Of a DNA stretch of 40,057 nucleotides, positions 8,083 through 16,637 are shown one piece after another. Each line of letters begins with the position of its first letter. Position 1 is the stretch's first letter. The stretch is from Paenibacillus puerhi. GTDB taxonomy: Bacteria; Bacillota; Bacilli; Paenibacillales; NBRC-103111. The DNA lies in NCBI RefSeq assembly GCF_009846885.1, contig NZ_WUWM01000048.1, positions 1 through 40,057 on the forward strand, given 5' to 3'. A program made the translations under genes and the position numbers. The notes under the pieces were generated by a model. That model was not told the origin of the DNA, did not search any database, and saw only the letters and a program-made list of their open reading frames with translations.

Positions 8083-8155
8083 TAAGTTAGCTTGAAACAT
8101 GTAGTTAATGACTTACATTATTAAAGAGAATAACGGTTAAGGATGTGGAGCCTTT

Positions 8156-9166
8156 ATGCTGTTTACTTCTTATTCCATTAAAAACCTCACGTTGAAAAAC
8201 CGGATCGTCATGTCCCCGATGTGCATGTATGCCTCGGAGGACAAAAGCGGACGGGTCCACGACTGGCACCGCGTGCACTATCCGTCGCGCGCTACAGGCC
8301 AAGTCGGCTTGATCATCGTCGAGGCGACCGCGGTAACGGCTCAGGGCCGGATCTCCGACCAGGACCTGGGCATCTGGAGCGATGACCATATCGCCGGCTT
8401 GAAGGAGCTGACCGGACTCGTGCACGGCCAAGGCTCCCATATCGGCATCCAGCTGGCCCATGCCGGGCGCAAGGCCCAGGTGGACGGTCCGATCGTAGCG
8501 CCGTCGGCGATCGCCTTCGATGAGAAGAGCCGGACGCCTGAAGCTCTGACCCTGCAGCAGATTCAGGAAGAGATCGACGCCTTCGCCGCCGGCGCGCGCC
8601 GGGCTCGGGAAGCGGGATTCGATGTGATCGAGGTGCATGCCGCTCACGGGTACCTGATCAATGAATTTTTGTCGCCGCTCTCGAACAAGCGCGACGATGC
8701 CTACGGCGGTGACCGTGACCGCCGCTATCAATTCCTTCATGACGTGGTGGAGGCGGTGAAGCGCGAATGGGACGGACCGCTGTTCGTCCGCGTCTCCGCC
8801 CATGACTATCATCCCGAAGGGTTGACCCCGGATGATTACGTCGACTATGCCCGGAGGCTGAAGGCGCAGGGCGTCGACCTGATCGACGTCAGCTCCGGGG
8901 CTGTCGTTCCTGCCGTTCCGCCGAATATCGGTCCGGGCTATCAGGTGCCGTTTGCGCACCAGCTGCGCAATGAAGCCGGTATCGCGACCGGCGCGGTCGG
9001 CCTCATCACCGAAGGACGGCAGGCCGAGGATATTCTTCAGGCCGGCAGTGCCGACCTGATCTTCCTCGGCCGCGAGCTATTGCGCGATCCTTACTGGCCG
9101 CGTACCGCAGCCAAGCAGCTCGACGTCAAGCTCGAAGCGCCCAAGCCCTATTTGCGCGGCTGGTAA
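8156..9166 (+). CDS. namA: NADPH dehydrogenase NamA (Old Yellow Enzyme, YqjM type)
   Basis: FMN-dependent ene-reductase that reduces activated C=C bonds of enones, nitro compounds and similar electrophiles with NADPH; probably protective in the cytoplasm. At 336 residues it matches YqjM in length. It shows the YqjM-subclass signature: C23 and Y25 in SPMCMYA (the redox-tuning cysteine), the substrate-binding pair H161 and H164 in HAAHGYL, and FLGRELLRDPYWP near the C terminus. GGAG five bases before the ATG and a good promoter upstream support the start. It is monocistronic and ends at a terminator shared with the convergent histidine kinase. Confidence 0.93.
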   Translation: MLFTSYSIKNLTLKNRIVMSPMCMYASEDKSGRVHDWHRVHYPSRATGQVGLIIVEATAVTAQGRISDQDLGIWSDDHIAGLKELTGLVHGQGSHIGIQLAHAGRKAQVDGPIVAPSAIAFDEKSRTPEALTLQQIQEEIDAFAAGARRAREAGFDVIEVHAAHGYLINEFLSPLSNKRDDAYGGDRDRRYQFLHDVVEAVKREWDGPLFVRVSAHDYHPEGLTPDDYVDYARRLKAQGVDLIDVSSGAVVPAVPPNIGPGYQVPFAHQLRNEAGIATGAVGLITEGRQAEDILQAGSADLIFLGRELLRDPYWPRTAAKQLDVKLEAPKPYLRGW

Positions 9167-9186
9167 TTCGCCCGGCGTACATGAAG

Positions 9187-9234
9187 AAGCCGCCGTATCT
9201 CCCCTTTGTCCGGGGCGGATACAGCGGCTTTTTC
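9187..9234 (+). terminator. Terminator of namA
   Basis: A long stem pairs AAGCCGCCGTATCTCCCC (9187-9204) with GGGGCGGATACAGCGGCTT (9212-9230), with small mismatches, followed by TTT and a T/C-rich tail. It lies between convergent genes and may work weakly in the other direction too. Confidence 0.8.
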
Positions 9235-9239
9235 CTTCT

Positions 9240-10490
9240 TTAGCACAGCGGCAGCCGCAGCTCGAACCGGGTGCCCACACCTTTCGTACTCGTCACGTCG
9301 ATCCTGCCCTTCATCGCCCGGACGATGCTGAAGGCGACCATGGTCCCAAGCCCCGTGCCCTTGGTCTTCGTGGTGTAATAGGGCGTTCCCAGATTCCTTA
9401 CCTCTTCCGGCGACATCCCGCTGCCGCTATCCTGAATGATAACAGACACCCGCCCCGGCTCGTAGACGGCCCTGATCTCGAGGCTGCCGCCTCCCGGCAT
9501 CGCTTCGATTCCGTTTTTCAGCAGATTGATCAGACACTGGCGAAATTTCTGGCGGTCCCCGAGCACCTCTCCGTCGCCCTCATGCTGCAGCCGGATCTCT
9601 ACCTTCCCCAGCAGCGCATAAGATTCCATGACACCGGCGGCATAGCCAAGCTCATCCGCGATCCGCAGCCGGGTTATTCGCTCCGCTTCAGGCTTCGCAT
9701 AAGCCAGGAAATCGTTGATGATATGCTCGGCCCGGGCCATTTCCTCAAGAGCAAGCCGCAAATACCGGGAATCCGGCTCCTGATCGGCACGCTGCTCGAG
9801 CAGCAGCTGCATGAAGCCGCGGGACACCGTCAACGGATTGCGCACCTCATGAGATACGCTGGCCGCCAGGTCACTGATCACGCGAAGCTTCTCCAGCTGA
9901 GCCAGTTCCTCCCGCAGCTCGAATTGCCGTCTCATCGCTTCGATGAAGGCCGCAACCATGCCCGCACTTACCCCTTGAATGATCAAGCTCAGAAGCAGAC
10001 AGACCCTAAGCCCGGGATGAGCCGACTTCGGAGCCGTGTGGAAGTAGCCATACAAGGAAACCAGGATAGACAAGGTCGAGAAGCCCACTACCACGGCGAC
10101 TCTGGACCGGGAGGACAACCGGGGGAAGTGCGGGATGCCGTACTGAAGCAGCGCCGACACGCCCAGAATCTCCAGCCAGGAGTAACCATCGGAAGCCTGG
10201 CCCCATATAAGATGCAGCAGGATCATCATCACAGTCAGTACGATCGACACCAGATGACCGCCGTAGAGAGAAACGATGATCAGAATGCTGTATTGCAGAT
10301 TGAAGGTAAAGCCGTCCGTCAGGGGAATCGGAAACCATTCGCACAACAGAAGCGAAACCGAGCCAAGCAGCGCACAGACCACCATCCCCCTCTTACCCCT
10401 GCGAGGGTCTGCTCCAAGCACGTACAAACCGATGACCGGAAAAATTAAAAACAGCAAATTGCTTAGTAAGGTTGTCAGCATGAATGACAT
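9240..10490 (-). CDS. Orphan membrane sensor histidine kinase (5TM-type)
   Basis: 416-residue histidine kinase. Residues 1-185 hold about five or six hydrophobic segments in the pattern of 5TMR-LYT sensors, with little outside the membrane. They are followed by a HisKA dimerisation domain with the phospho-acceptor H214 in SVSHEVRNPLT and a HATPase domain (NLLKNGIEAMPGGG, DSGSGMSPEE, TKGTGLGTMV). No response regulator is adjacent, as in the sporulation kinases of Bacillus that feed the Spo0F/Spo0A phosphorelay; assignment to that pathway is inference. AAAGGG just upstream supports the ATG at 10490. TGTCGAA, which fits the Spo0A-box core, lies about 50 bp upstream. Confidence 0.85.
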   Translation of the reverse strand: MSFMLTTLLSNLLFLIFPVIGLYVLGADPRRGKRGMVVCALLGSVSLLLCEWFPIPLTDGFTFNLQYSILIIVSLYGGHLVSIVLTVMMILLHLIWGQASDGYSWLEILGVSALLQYGIPHFPRLSSRSRVAVVVGFSTLSILVSLYGYFHTAPKSAHPGLRVCLLLSLIIQGVSAGMVAAFIEAMRRQFELREELAQLEKLRVISDLAASVSHEVRNPLTVSRGFMQLLLEQRADQEPDSRYLRLALEEMARAEHIINDFLAYAKPEAERITRLRIADELGYAAGVMESYALLGKVEIRLQHEGDGEVLGDRQKFRQCLINLLKNGIEAMPGGGSLEIRAVYEPGRVSVIIQDSGSGMSPEEVRNLGTPYYTTKTKGTGLGTMVAFSIVRAMKGRIDVTSTKGVGTRFELRLPLC

Positions 10491-10594
10491 GCACCCTTTC
10501 AGACGAACGATCGATGTGACATTTCATCACCTAACGTTCGACATTCGGGGATACATTTCCTGCCAATAACCTGCTCATTCCTGCCCGATTCTAC

Positions 10595-10638
10595 AAAAAA
10601 AAAACCGGCTGCGCTAGTTATCCAACGCAGTCCGGTTT
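10595..10638 (-). terminator. Terminator of the ThuA-like gene
   Basis: On the minus strand, AAACCGGACTGCG pairs with CGCAGCCGGTTT (plus strand 10626-10638 and 10602-10613) with one bulge, followed by a run of nine or more T. It sits about 50 bp after the stop of the gene ending at 10687. Confidence 0.9.
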
Positions 10639-10686
10639 GATAATAGATATGTTTGCCCGTCGCTACGCGTCCTGGCTTCGGGTTAT

Positions 10687-11418
10687 CTAGCCCTTGCCTT
10701 TGATCGTTTCAAGCGGCTTGTGATTGCCGTACTTCGGATATTCGCGGGTCGACGGCTTCGCCCAGAACACCGCATTGCGAATAACGCGGCGGATTTGCTC
10801 GTTGTAATAGGTCGGATACGTTTCGTGTCCGGGACGGAAGTAGAAGATTTTGCCCTGTCCCCGGCTGAAGGTGCAGCCGCTGCGGAAAACTTCGCCACCT
10901 TCGAACCAGCTGACCATGATCAGCTCGTCCGGAGCCGGGATGTCGAAGTGCTCGCCGTACATCTCCTCTTCCTCCAGGTCGATATACTCTCCGATCCCTT
11001 CCACGATCGGATGATTCGGAGCGACAACCCAGATGCGCTCCTTCTCGTCCGCCTCGCGCCATTTCAGATCGCAGCCGGTACCCATGAGCTTCTTGAACAC
11101 CTTGGAGAAGTGGCCGGAGTGCAGCACGATCAGGCCCATGCCCTTCAATACCCGCTGATGAACGCGATCCACGATCGGATCCTGTACGTCGCCATGCGCC
11201 TTATGTCCCCACCAGATCAGAACATCGGTATTGTTCAGCACCTCTTCGCTAAGTCCATGCTCAGGGTCATCCAGCGTGGCATAGGTAACCTGTACCCCTT
11301 CGCCCAGACCTTCGCCGATAGCGGTATGGATGCCGCTGGGATAGACGGAACGAATGTGTTCGTTTTCTTTTTCATGACGAAATTCATTCCACACAGTTAC
11401 GCGTACTTGTTGGCTCAT
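10687..11418 (-). CDS. ThuA-like domain protein
   Basis: A 243-residue ThuA-family protein with the class I glutamine-amidotransferase-like fold. ThuA was named for trehalose utilisation in rhizobia, but its reaction is unknown. Family landmarks are VTVWNEFRHE at the N terminus, DVLIWWGHKAH, GLIVLHSGHFSKVF, HPIVEGI and GKIFYFRPGHETYPTYY. I choose the ATG at 11418: GGAGGG lies at the right distance from it, whereas the ATG two codons upstream is only two to three bases from that site. It is divergent from an AraC gene and next to glycoside hydrolase genes, which fits a carbohydrate role. Confidence 0.85.
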   Translation of the reverse strand: MSQQVRVTVWNEFRHEKENEHIRSVYPSGIHTAIGEGLGEGVQVTYATLDDPEHGLSEEVLNNTDVLIWWGHKAHGDVQDPIVDRVHQRVLKGMGLIVLHSGHFSKVFKKLMGTGCDLKWREADEKERIWVVAPNHPIVEGIGEYIDLEEEEMYGEHFDIPAPDELIMVSWFEGGEVFRSGCTFSRGQGKIFYFRPGHETYPTYYNEQIRRVIRNAVFWAKPSTREYPKYGNHKPLETIKGKG

Positions 11419-11515
11419 TGCCATATCCCTCCATGATTTCGTACTTGTTACTCTCAGTATAGTGATTCAAGAGGCGAAAAGATATGCTAAATTGTGCCCG
11501 TTCTATATGCAAAAC

Positions 11516-11544
11516 TGCTTTCCGGCCGAATGACGTGATATACT
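11516..11544 (+). promoter_or_regulatory. Possible extended -10 promoter of the first AraC gene
   Basis: TGATATACT (11536-11544) is an extended -10 (TGnTATACT). The -35 region at 11516-11521 (TGCTTT) is poor. It lies in the divergent region between the ThuA-like gene and the AraC gene. Confidence 0.4.
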
Positions 11545-11621
11545 ACAAGGGATAAAACCGCTAACTCGCGGTCCCTTGTCTCCTGTTGATGAAGAGTCAG
11601 AAAAGCGAGGTAGCCGTCGCC

Positions 11622-12626
11622 ATGAACCCACTGCCCCCCGGACAACCGGATGTCGAAATTGAAGATGTAGTCTACCAGAACCCTTTGCTGTTCTTGAAAA
11701 TATGGGAAATCCGCTCGGACCCCCCTCCCGGCGCCGAATCGTCCGGAGGAACGCCTGAAGCGCCCTCTGCCGAGTCGTCTGCCGCCGCTTCGACAGAGGC
11801 CGCATCGAAGAAGGCTGCCCCATGGCTGTGGCATTTTCACAAAGAAGTGGAATTCCTTCTCATCACGGACGGACGACTCGGCGTACAAACCAAGTATGAG
11901 CATACCATACTCGGTCCCGGCGATGTCATGGTGCTCGGTTCATCGCAGCTCCATCGCACTCACTCCGCCAGTCCGGGCGAGCTCTTGCGGTACATCGTCT
12001 TTCAGGTCGATCTGTCCCGGCATTTCGACCAGAGCACCCTGCCGTACTTGAACTCGTTCTCTGAGTTGACTGAGCCTTTAAGCAAGCTTAACTATATGTT
12101 CGCCGAGCAGCCGCTTGTGAAGGAGGCAGCCGGCTCTCTGATCATGACCATCTATCGCGAGGCCCAAGAACGCCGGCTCGGCTATGAGCTGGCCGTCAGC
12201 GCCGGGATCAGACAGCTGCTGCTGCTTCTGCTGCGCTCCGACACGCGGGGCCTGCTTGATGCAGTCGAGGACGCGGACCTTACCCGCCTGCGTCCGGCGC
12301 TGGATTATGTGGACCGCCATCTGAGCGAGAAAATAACGGTCGAGGACGTATGCCAGCTGCTTCATCTCAGCTACCATTACTTTATTAAGCTGTTCCGCCG
12401 GGTGATCGGTCTCTCGTTCATCGACTATGTCAATTACAAGCGGGTCAAGGCCGCCGAGCGGCTGCTGCTGACGCAAAATCTCAGCATCACGGAAGTCGGC
12501 GACTGTGTCGGCATCCCGAACATGGCCCAGTTCTATAAGCTGTTCAAGCGTCACAACCACTGCTCCCCCAAGGTGTTCAAGCAGCGCATGCAGGGCGTTC
12601 ATACCTTGATGGAGAGCGCCCGATAA
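11622..12626 (+). CDS. AraC family transcriptional regulator
   Basis: A 334-residue regulator: an N-terminal cupin-type sensor domain (HFHKEVEFLLITDGRLGV, LGPGDVMVLGSSQLHRT) and a C-terminal AraC DNA-binding domain at about 223-323 with two helix-turn-helix units (ITVEDVCQLLHLSYHYFIKL; SITEVGDCVGIPNMAQFYKL). An Ala/Ser/Pro-rich insert at about 35-65 splits the start of the sensor domain and looks like a disordered loop. The ATG at 11622 has GAGG upstream; an ATG at 11589 is possible but has no ribosome binding site. It is divergent from the ThuA-like gene, a likely target, and ends at its own terminator. Confidence 0.85.
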   Translation: MNPLPPGQPDVEIEDVVYQNPLLFLKIWEIRSDPPPGAESSGGTPEAPSAESSAAASTEAASKKAAPWLWHFHKEVEFLLITDGRLGVQTKYEHTILGPGDVMVLGSSQLHRTHSASPGELLRYIVFQVDLSRHFDQSTLPYLNSFSELTEPLSKLNYMFAEQPLVKEAAGSLIMTIYREAQERRLGYELAVSAGIRQLLLLLLRSDTRGLLDAVEDADLTRLRPALDYVDRHLSEKITVEDVCQLLHLSYHYFIKLFRRVIGLSFIDYVNYKRVKAAERLLLTQNLSITEVGDCVGIPNMAQFYKLFKRHNHCSPKVFKQRMQGVHTLMESAR

Positions 12627-12640
12627 GGATAGCTGCTTCT

Positions 12641-12692
12641 AAGCAAAACAATGCCGCCCGATCCCTGGAGGACGAGCGGCGTTTGTTTGCTT
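12641..12692 (+). terminator. Terminator between AraC gene and GH88 gene
   Basis: AAGCAAAACAATGCCGC (12641-12657) pairs with GCGGCGTTTGTTTGCTT (12676-12692) with few mismatches. T-rich flanks occur on both strands, so it probably serves both convergent genes. Confidence 0.75.
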
Positions 12693-12766
12693 TGCTTACC
12701 TGGCAGATGGTTCATGCTGCACGCCGCGCTCACGCAGGCGGCCCCCGGCAGCTGTAGCCGGCCGGT

Positions 12767-13921
12767 TTAGAAAATGCGCGTCTTCCAGCCCATCAGCTTG
12801 GCCAGCGCTTCTACGTAATAGTAATCGCCGTAGATCAGCGATACATTCACATTCTGACCCGCAGGCTTGTGCCCGGTGCCTTCGAGCAGGATCGCCTCAT
12901 GCACGGGAAGGTCCCATGTGGCGTAGCTGCGCGTCAGCGACAGCAGGATGCGCCGGGCCGCCTGGGCATAAAGCTGGCCCTCCGCCCCCGGCAGCGCCTC
13001 CGCCAGCTCCAGCAAGCCGGATGCGGCGCAGGACGCCGCCGAGGTGTCGCGCGGCTCGCCCTCCAGTCCGCCCTCTGGGCGGAAATCCCAGTGAGGCACC
13101 GCATCCTCCGGCAGGCACGCCAGAAAATAATGCGCCACCCGCTGGGCCGCATGCAGATACTGCACATCCCCTGTATAGCGATACGTGTTGGCCATACCGT
13201 GCAGCGCCCAAGCCGCGCCCCGGCTCCAGGCCGAGTCAGGACCGGCGCCCTGCCCGCCCAGCGACTCGATAAGCTCCCCGGTCTGCGGATCGAAGCTCAG
13301 AATATGGTTGACCGAGCCGTCCTCGCGGATAAACTTGCCGGCGACCGTGTCCGCATGCGCCCGGCCGATATGGTCGAACCGGGGATCGCCGATCTCCTCG
13401 GCTGCCCAGAACAGCAGGGACAGGTTCATGGACGAGTCGACGATCGACCAGCCGGTTTTTTCCTGATTCCACGCCCGGAGGAACGAGCCCTTCAAATTAA
13501 AGCGTCCCGCCAGGAAATTCGCAGCCTGCAGGCCGCGGCGTCTAGCATCCGCATCCTGCGTCAGCTTGTATTTGATCACAGCCGTAGGAAGGAACTGGAA
13601 GCCGACATCATGGTGGAAGTTATTGTCCATCCCCATCTTCTGCTCCAGCTTCTCGTCCCAGCCCCAGGCTGCGTCCTTATACCGCGCTTCCCCCGTCATC
13701 TCATGCATGATCCACAGAATGCCCGGCCAGAAGCCGGAGGTCCACCAGTCGAGTCTCATATCGTCGTAAATCCCGTCGTCCTTGGCCACATGCGGCGACT
13801 TGTCCCCCAGCTGGACGATCATCCGGTCTACCTTCTCCCTCAGTGCCGTCCATACCTCCGGTAAAATGTCCTCTAACCGGTCCGCCTGCTTCCATCTCTC
13901 TGTATACGTAATCCCGTTCAT
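12767..13921 (-). CDS. Glycoside hydrolase family 88, unsaturated glucuronyl hydrolase type
   Basis: Predicted to remove the 4,5-unsaturated uronic acid from the non-reducing end of oligosaccharides made by polysaccharide lyases. The 384-residue (alpha/alpha)6-barrel protein has both conserved aspartates of the family, D105 in FHHDVGF and D162 in IVDSSMNLS, and ends with the usual INVSLIYGDYYYVEAL-type segment (here NVNVSLIYGDYYYVEAL). There is no signal peptide, so it acts on imported oligosaccharides. It follows the GH2 gene by 24 bp with GGGAGG upstream, so the two form an operon. The polymer (glycosaminoglycan, gellan, xanthan, ulvan or a pectin) cannot be told from sequence. Confidence 0.88.
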   Translation of the reverse strand: MNGITYTERWKQADRLEDILPEVWTALREKVDRMIVQLGDKSPHVAKDDGIYDDMRLDWWTSGFWPGILWIMHEMTGEARYKDAAWGWDEKLEQKMGMDNNFHHDVGFQFLPTAVIKYKLTQDADARRRGLQAANFLAGRFNLKGSFLRAWNQEKTGWSIVDSSMNLSLLFWAAEEIGDPRFDHIGRAHADTVAGKFIREDGSVNHILSFDPQTGELIESLGGQGAGPDSAWSRGAAWALHGMANTYRYTGDVQYLHAAQRVAHYFLACLPEDAVPHWDFRPEGGLEGEPRDTSAASCAASGLLELAEALPGAEGQLYAQAARRILLSLTRSYATWDLPVHEAILLEGTGHKPAGQNVNVSLIYGDYYYVEALAKLMGWKTRIF

Positions 13922-13945
13922 ATCCCTGCGCCTCCCATAATCGGT

Positions 13946-16519
13946 TTAGTTGGCCGTAATTGTCACCCACGCCGTAGCCATTCCTTCGCAAGCCGCGCTG
14001 ACAACGGATACCCGGGGAGCCGGGGCTGTACCGCCCTCTTCTGCAGCGCCATCCAGCCCGAGACCCGCCTGCCGGCCCGCTTCGCTCCCTTCCGTACGCA
14101 GCGGAGTCAGCGACGACGCCGGTCCGCCGGCGGTTACGAAATCCCGTACCGTTATCCCGGCAGGCAGTCCGCCCCGCGGGTTCACATAGATGCCCGCCCG
14201 GCCGCCCGCAAGCTGCACCAGCCTGGAGCCGCGGATCGTGCCAAGGTTGTCGAGCAGGCGGCCGTCGCCGGCAAGCCCGAAGCGCACGAATCGCGCCGCG
14301 TCGGGGCAGAACACGCCGTGCGCGTCTACCGCCCGCGCTTCCACATAGACCCGGCCGTCTGACTGGGGCTCGGCCGTCATTTGCAGCGCTGCAGGCTCGC
14401 CCCAGACTTGCGTCTGATACACGAAGCTCAGCTCGTCGCTGACTGTGACGCCGTCCTTCACGGCTACGGCGCGCACCTGATGCTCGCCGGCCGTCAGCAG
14501 CGTGTCCCAGCGCAGGCCCGCCGCCGGGAAGTTCTGCGAATCCCGCTTGCGGACGCCCAGGCTTTCCCCATTTAGAAACAGCTCGACCTCATCCGCGTTG
14601 GAGTATACCTTGATCTGCTTCAGCTCATCGGCTCCGCCCCAGCGTACCGGCATCGAATGTCCGTAGATGCGCACCATCGGCTTGCTCGCCCAGTACGACT
14701 GGAACACATAGTACGCTTCCTTCGGCGTCAGATCCCGCTCCACGATGCCCTTCATGTTCAGGTACGGGATCGGCGAATCCGGCCGCACCGGCGTGGCAAA
14801 GTCCTTGAACGCCCACTGCGCAGCGCCCGTCAGCCAGTCCATCTGCTCCTGCGACTTCAAGTACCAGTCGATCATTTCGCAGAAGTACGTCTCCGACCAG
14901 TCGCCGTCACGCGACATGCGAGCCTCGCCGCCCGTCAGCAAATAATCCCCGTCCCGCTCATCCGTCTCCTCCCCGCTGCTTTGGATGAATTCAAACCCGG
15001 TGAACGTCTTCTCCACATGACGGGTCGCCAGATTATCCGCGCCCCATTCCATATGGAAGAACGAGTCGACGTTCTCGAAGGCCGTCCGGCTGCTTGATTC
15101 ATAATCCGTATAGACGCCCCGGTACCAGCCCGCCCAGATGGATGGCGAATACACATCGATAATGTCCTTGCAGAACTCGCAGCGGCGGATGGCAGTCAGT
15201 CGGCTCGGATCAAGCCGGTGCGACAGCTCGTGGAGCTCCTTCATGAACGCACGGATCTCTTCCTGATCGAAGTAGTCGAAGTCGCACTCCCAGTCGTTCT
15301 CATTGCCGAGTCCCCATAAAATGACCGACGGGTGATTATAATGCTGGCTGATCATCGCGGTCAGCATATCCTTGCATTGCTGCCGGTAATCCGGTCCGCC
15401 TAGGCCGCCCCGGCACCAAGGGATTTCCTCCCACACGAGAATCCCGAGCTCGTCGCACAGGTCCAGCACGATCCGGGATTGCTGGTAATGGCCGAGGCGA
15501 ATAAAGTTCGCGCCCATCTCCTTGATGAGCCGCATTTCCTCGCGGATCTGCTCCTCCGTCATCGCCGCTCCTACCGCCGCATGGTCCTCATGCCGGTGCG
15601 TGCCGCGCAGCAGCAGCCTCTCGCCGTTCAGCTTGAACGGACCTTGCTTGACGAACTCGAAGGTGCGCACGCCGAAGCGTTCCACCGTTTCCATCGTGCC
15701 ATCCTCCACCTGCAGCGTCACCGAGCACGTATACAGGTAAGGGTCGTCCGGGGACCAGAGCTGCGGCTGCTCGATGACCAGCGCAGCTATCTCGCGCTGC
15801 CCTTCCCATACCTCGCAGGTGTTCTCTGCTATCCCGATGCGTCGCCCTTCCCGATCCTTCAGCAGGATCGTCAGCTTCGCCTCGCCGCTGACCCCCTCGG
15901 GGTTATACAGACTCGCCTTGATCCTGACAATGCAGCGGCCGCTTCCGGCCTCTGCCGGTCCGGTTAGACCGTTCACATCGGTCTCCACATGGACCTCAGC
16001 CAGCGAAATCTGCGGGACGTATCGCAGGTTCAAGTACCGGTATATGCCCCCGTACAGATTGAAATCGCTTGCATCCGAAGGGATCGTCTCAAGCTCCCGG
16101 CTGTTATCGCAAGCTACTGCGACCGGCACCCGTCCTGCATAGCGCTCGATCCCCTTGGCTTGGAGGGCCGCCTCCGTGATATCTACCGTGAATTCGTCGT
16201 AGCCGCCGAGATGCGAGCCGACCTTCTCCGTGTAGACATACACATCGGTGCGCTGACCAGCTCCCTCGAAATGCAGCAGCGTCCGTCCCTTCGGAAACGG
16301 ATTATCCACCTCCAGCCGGCTTCGGTACCAGCCCGGTCCCTGATAGTATTTCCCGTCCGGGTCCATCACGTCGAGGCCGTTATACGTATGCGGCAGCGTT
16401 ATCGGCTCCCAGGGCACGTTATAGTGATTCTGCAATTTATCGGCACGCCAAACCTCCCAGATCCCTCCGAGACTTCCGCGATAATGCTCCCAGCCTTCGT
16501 TCAATCTCCGCTCTGTCAT
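13946..16519 (-). CDS. Glycoside hydrolase family 2 (beta-galactosidase / beta-glucuronidase type)
   Basis: Retaining exo-glycosidase of 857 residues, without signal peptide. Domains in order: sugar-binding jelly roll (about 1-175), Ig-like domain (175-290), TIM barrel (290-590), then a DUF4982-like domain (about 640-690) and a C-terminal Ig-like region. The acid/base is E407 in ILWGLGNENDW and the nucleophile E491 in FHMEWGAD. The start is the ATG at 16519, nine bases after a perfect AGGAGG; a GTG ten codons upstream would overlap that site. First gene of an operon with GH88 and divergent from an AraC regulator. The partner suggests a beta-glucuronidase or beta-galactosidase acting on uronate-containing oligosaccharides. 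Confidence 0.88.
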   Translation of the reverse strand: MTERRLNEGWEHYRGSLGGIWEVWRADKLQNHYNVPWEPITLPHTYNGLDVMDPDGKYYQGPGWYRSRLEVDNPFPKGRTLLHFEGAGQRTDVYVYTEKVGSHLGGYDEFTVDITEAALQAKGIERYAGRVPVAVACDNSRELETIPSDASDFNLYGGIYRYLNLRYVPQISLAEVHVETDVNGLTGPAEAGSGRCIVRIKASLYNPEGVSGEAKLTILLKDREGRRIGIAENTCEVWEGQREIAALVIEQPQLWSPDDPYLYTCSVTLQVEDGTMETVERFGVRTFEFVKQGPFKLNGERLLLRGTHRHEDHAAVGAAMTEEQIREEMRLIKEMGANFIRLGHYQQSRIVLDLCDELGILVWEEIPWCRGGLGGPDYRQQCKDMLTAMISQHYNHPSVILWGLGNENDWECDFDYFDQEEIRAFMKELHELSHRLDPSRLTAIRRCEFCKDIIDVYSPSIWAGWYRGVYTDYESSSRTAFENVDSFFHMEWGADNLATRHVEKTFTGFEFIQSSGEETDERDGDYLLTGGEARMSRDGDWSETYFCEMIDWYLKSQEQMDWLTGAAQWAFKDFATPVRPDSPIPYLNMKGIVERDLTPKEAYYVFQSYWASKPMVRIYGHSMPVRWGGADELKQIKVYSNADEVELFLNGESLGVRKRDSQNFPAAGLRWDTLLTAGEHQVRAVAVKDGVTVSDELSFVYQTQVWGEPAALQMTAEPQSDGRVYVEARAVDAHGVFCPDAARFVRFGLAGDGRLLDNLGTIRGSRLVQLAGGRAGIYVNPRGGLPAGITVRDFVTAGGPASSLTPLRTEGSEAGRQAGLGLDGAAEEGGTAPAPRVSVVSAACEGMATAWVTITAN

Positions 16520-16637
16520 CGCTGTATTCCTCCTTCGTCTTTCGTACACCCTATCTTCATCCTAGCAAAAAAAACGCTCAAATAGTTTAGCCAGCTTATG
16601 ATAAAATGTTGTTATATTACGATGGAGGCAACCTCTG

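Larger units (their letters stand above)
6802..8155. other. Long gene-free region with periodic repeats
   Basis: About 1.35 kb between two plus-strand genes. Contents from the left: a GC-rich part with a degenerate 52-bp duplication (6931-7030), a four-unit 52-bp repeat (7314-7486), a C-rich stretch with a 14-bp tandem repeat (7760-7800), and the namA promoter (8053-8082). The open frames are Pro/Arg-rich or run through repeats whose period is not a multiple of three, so I do not call them genes. Confidence 0.6.

Noticed and set aside
7658..8095. Plus-strand Pro-rich open frame of 145 codons
   Set aside because: Runs through a 14-bp tandem repeat and C-rich low-complexity DNA and covers the namA promoter; no ribosome binding site.
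12869..13864. Plus-strand open frame of 331 codons
   Set aside because: Antisense to the GH88 gene, which carries both catalytic aspartates.
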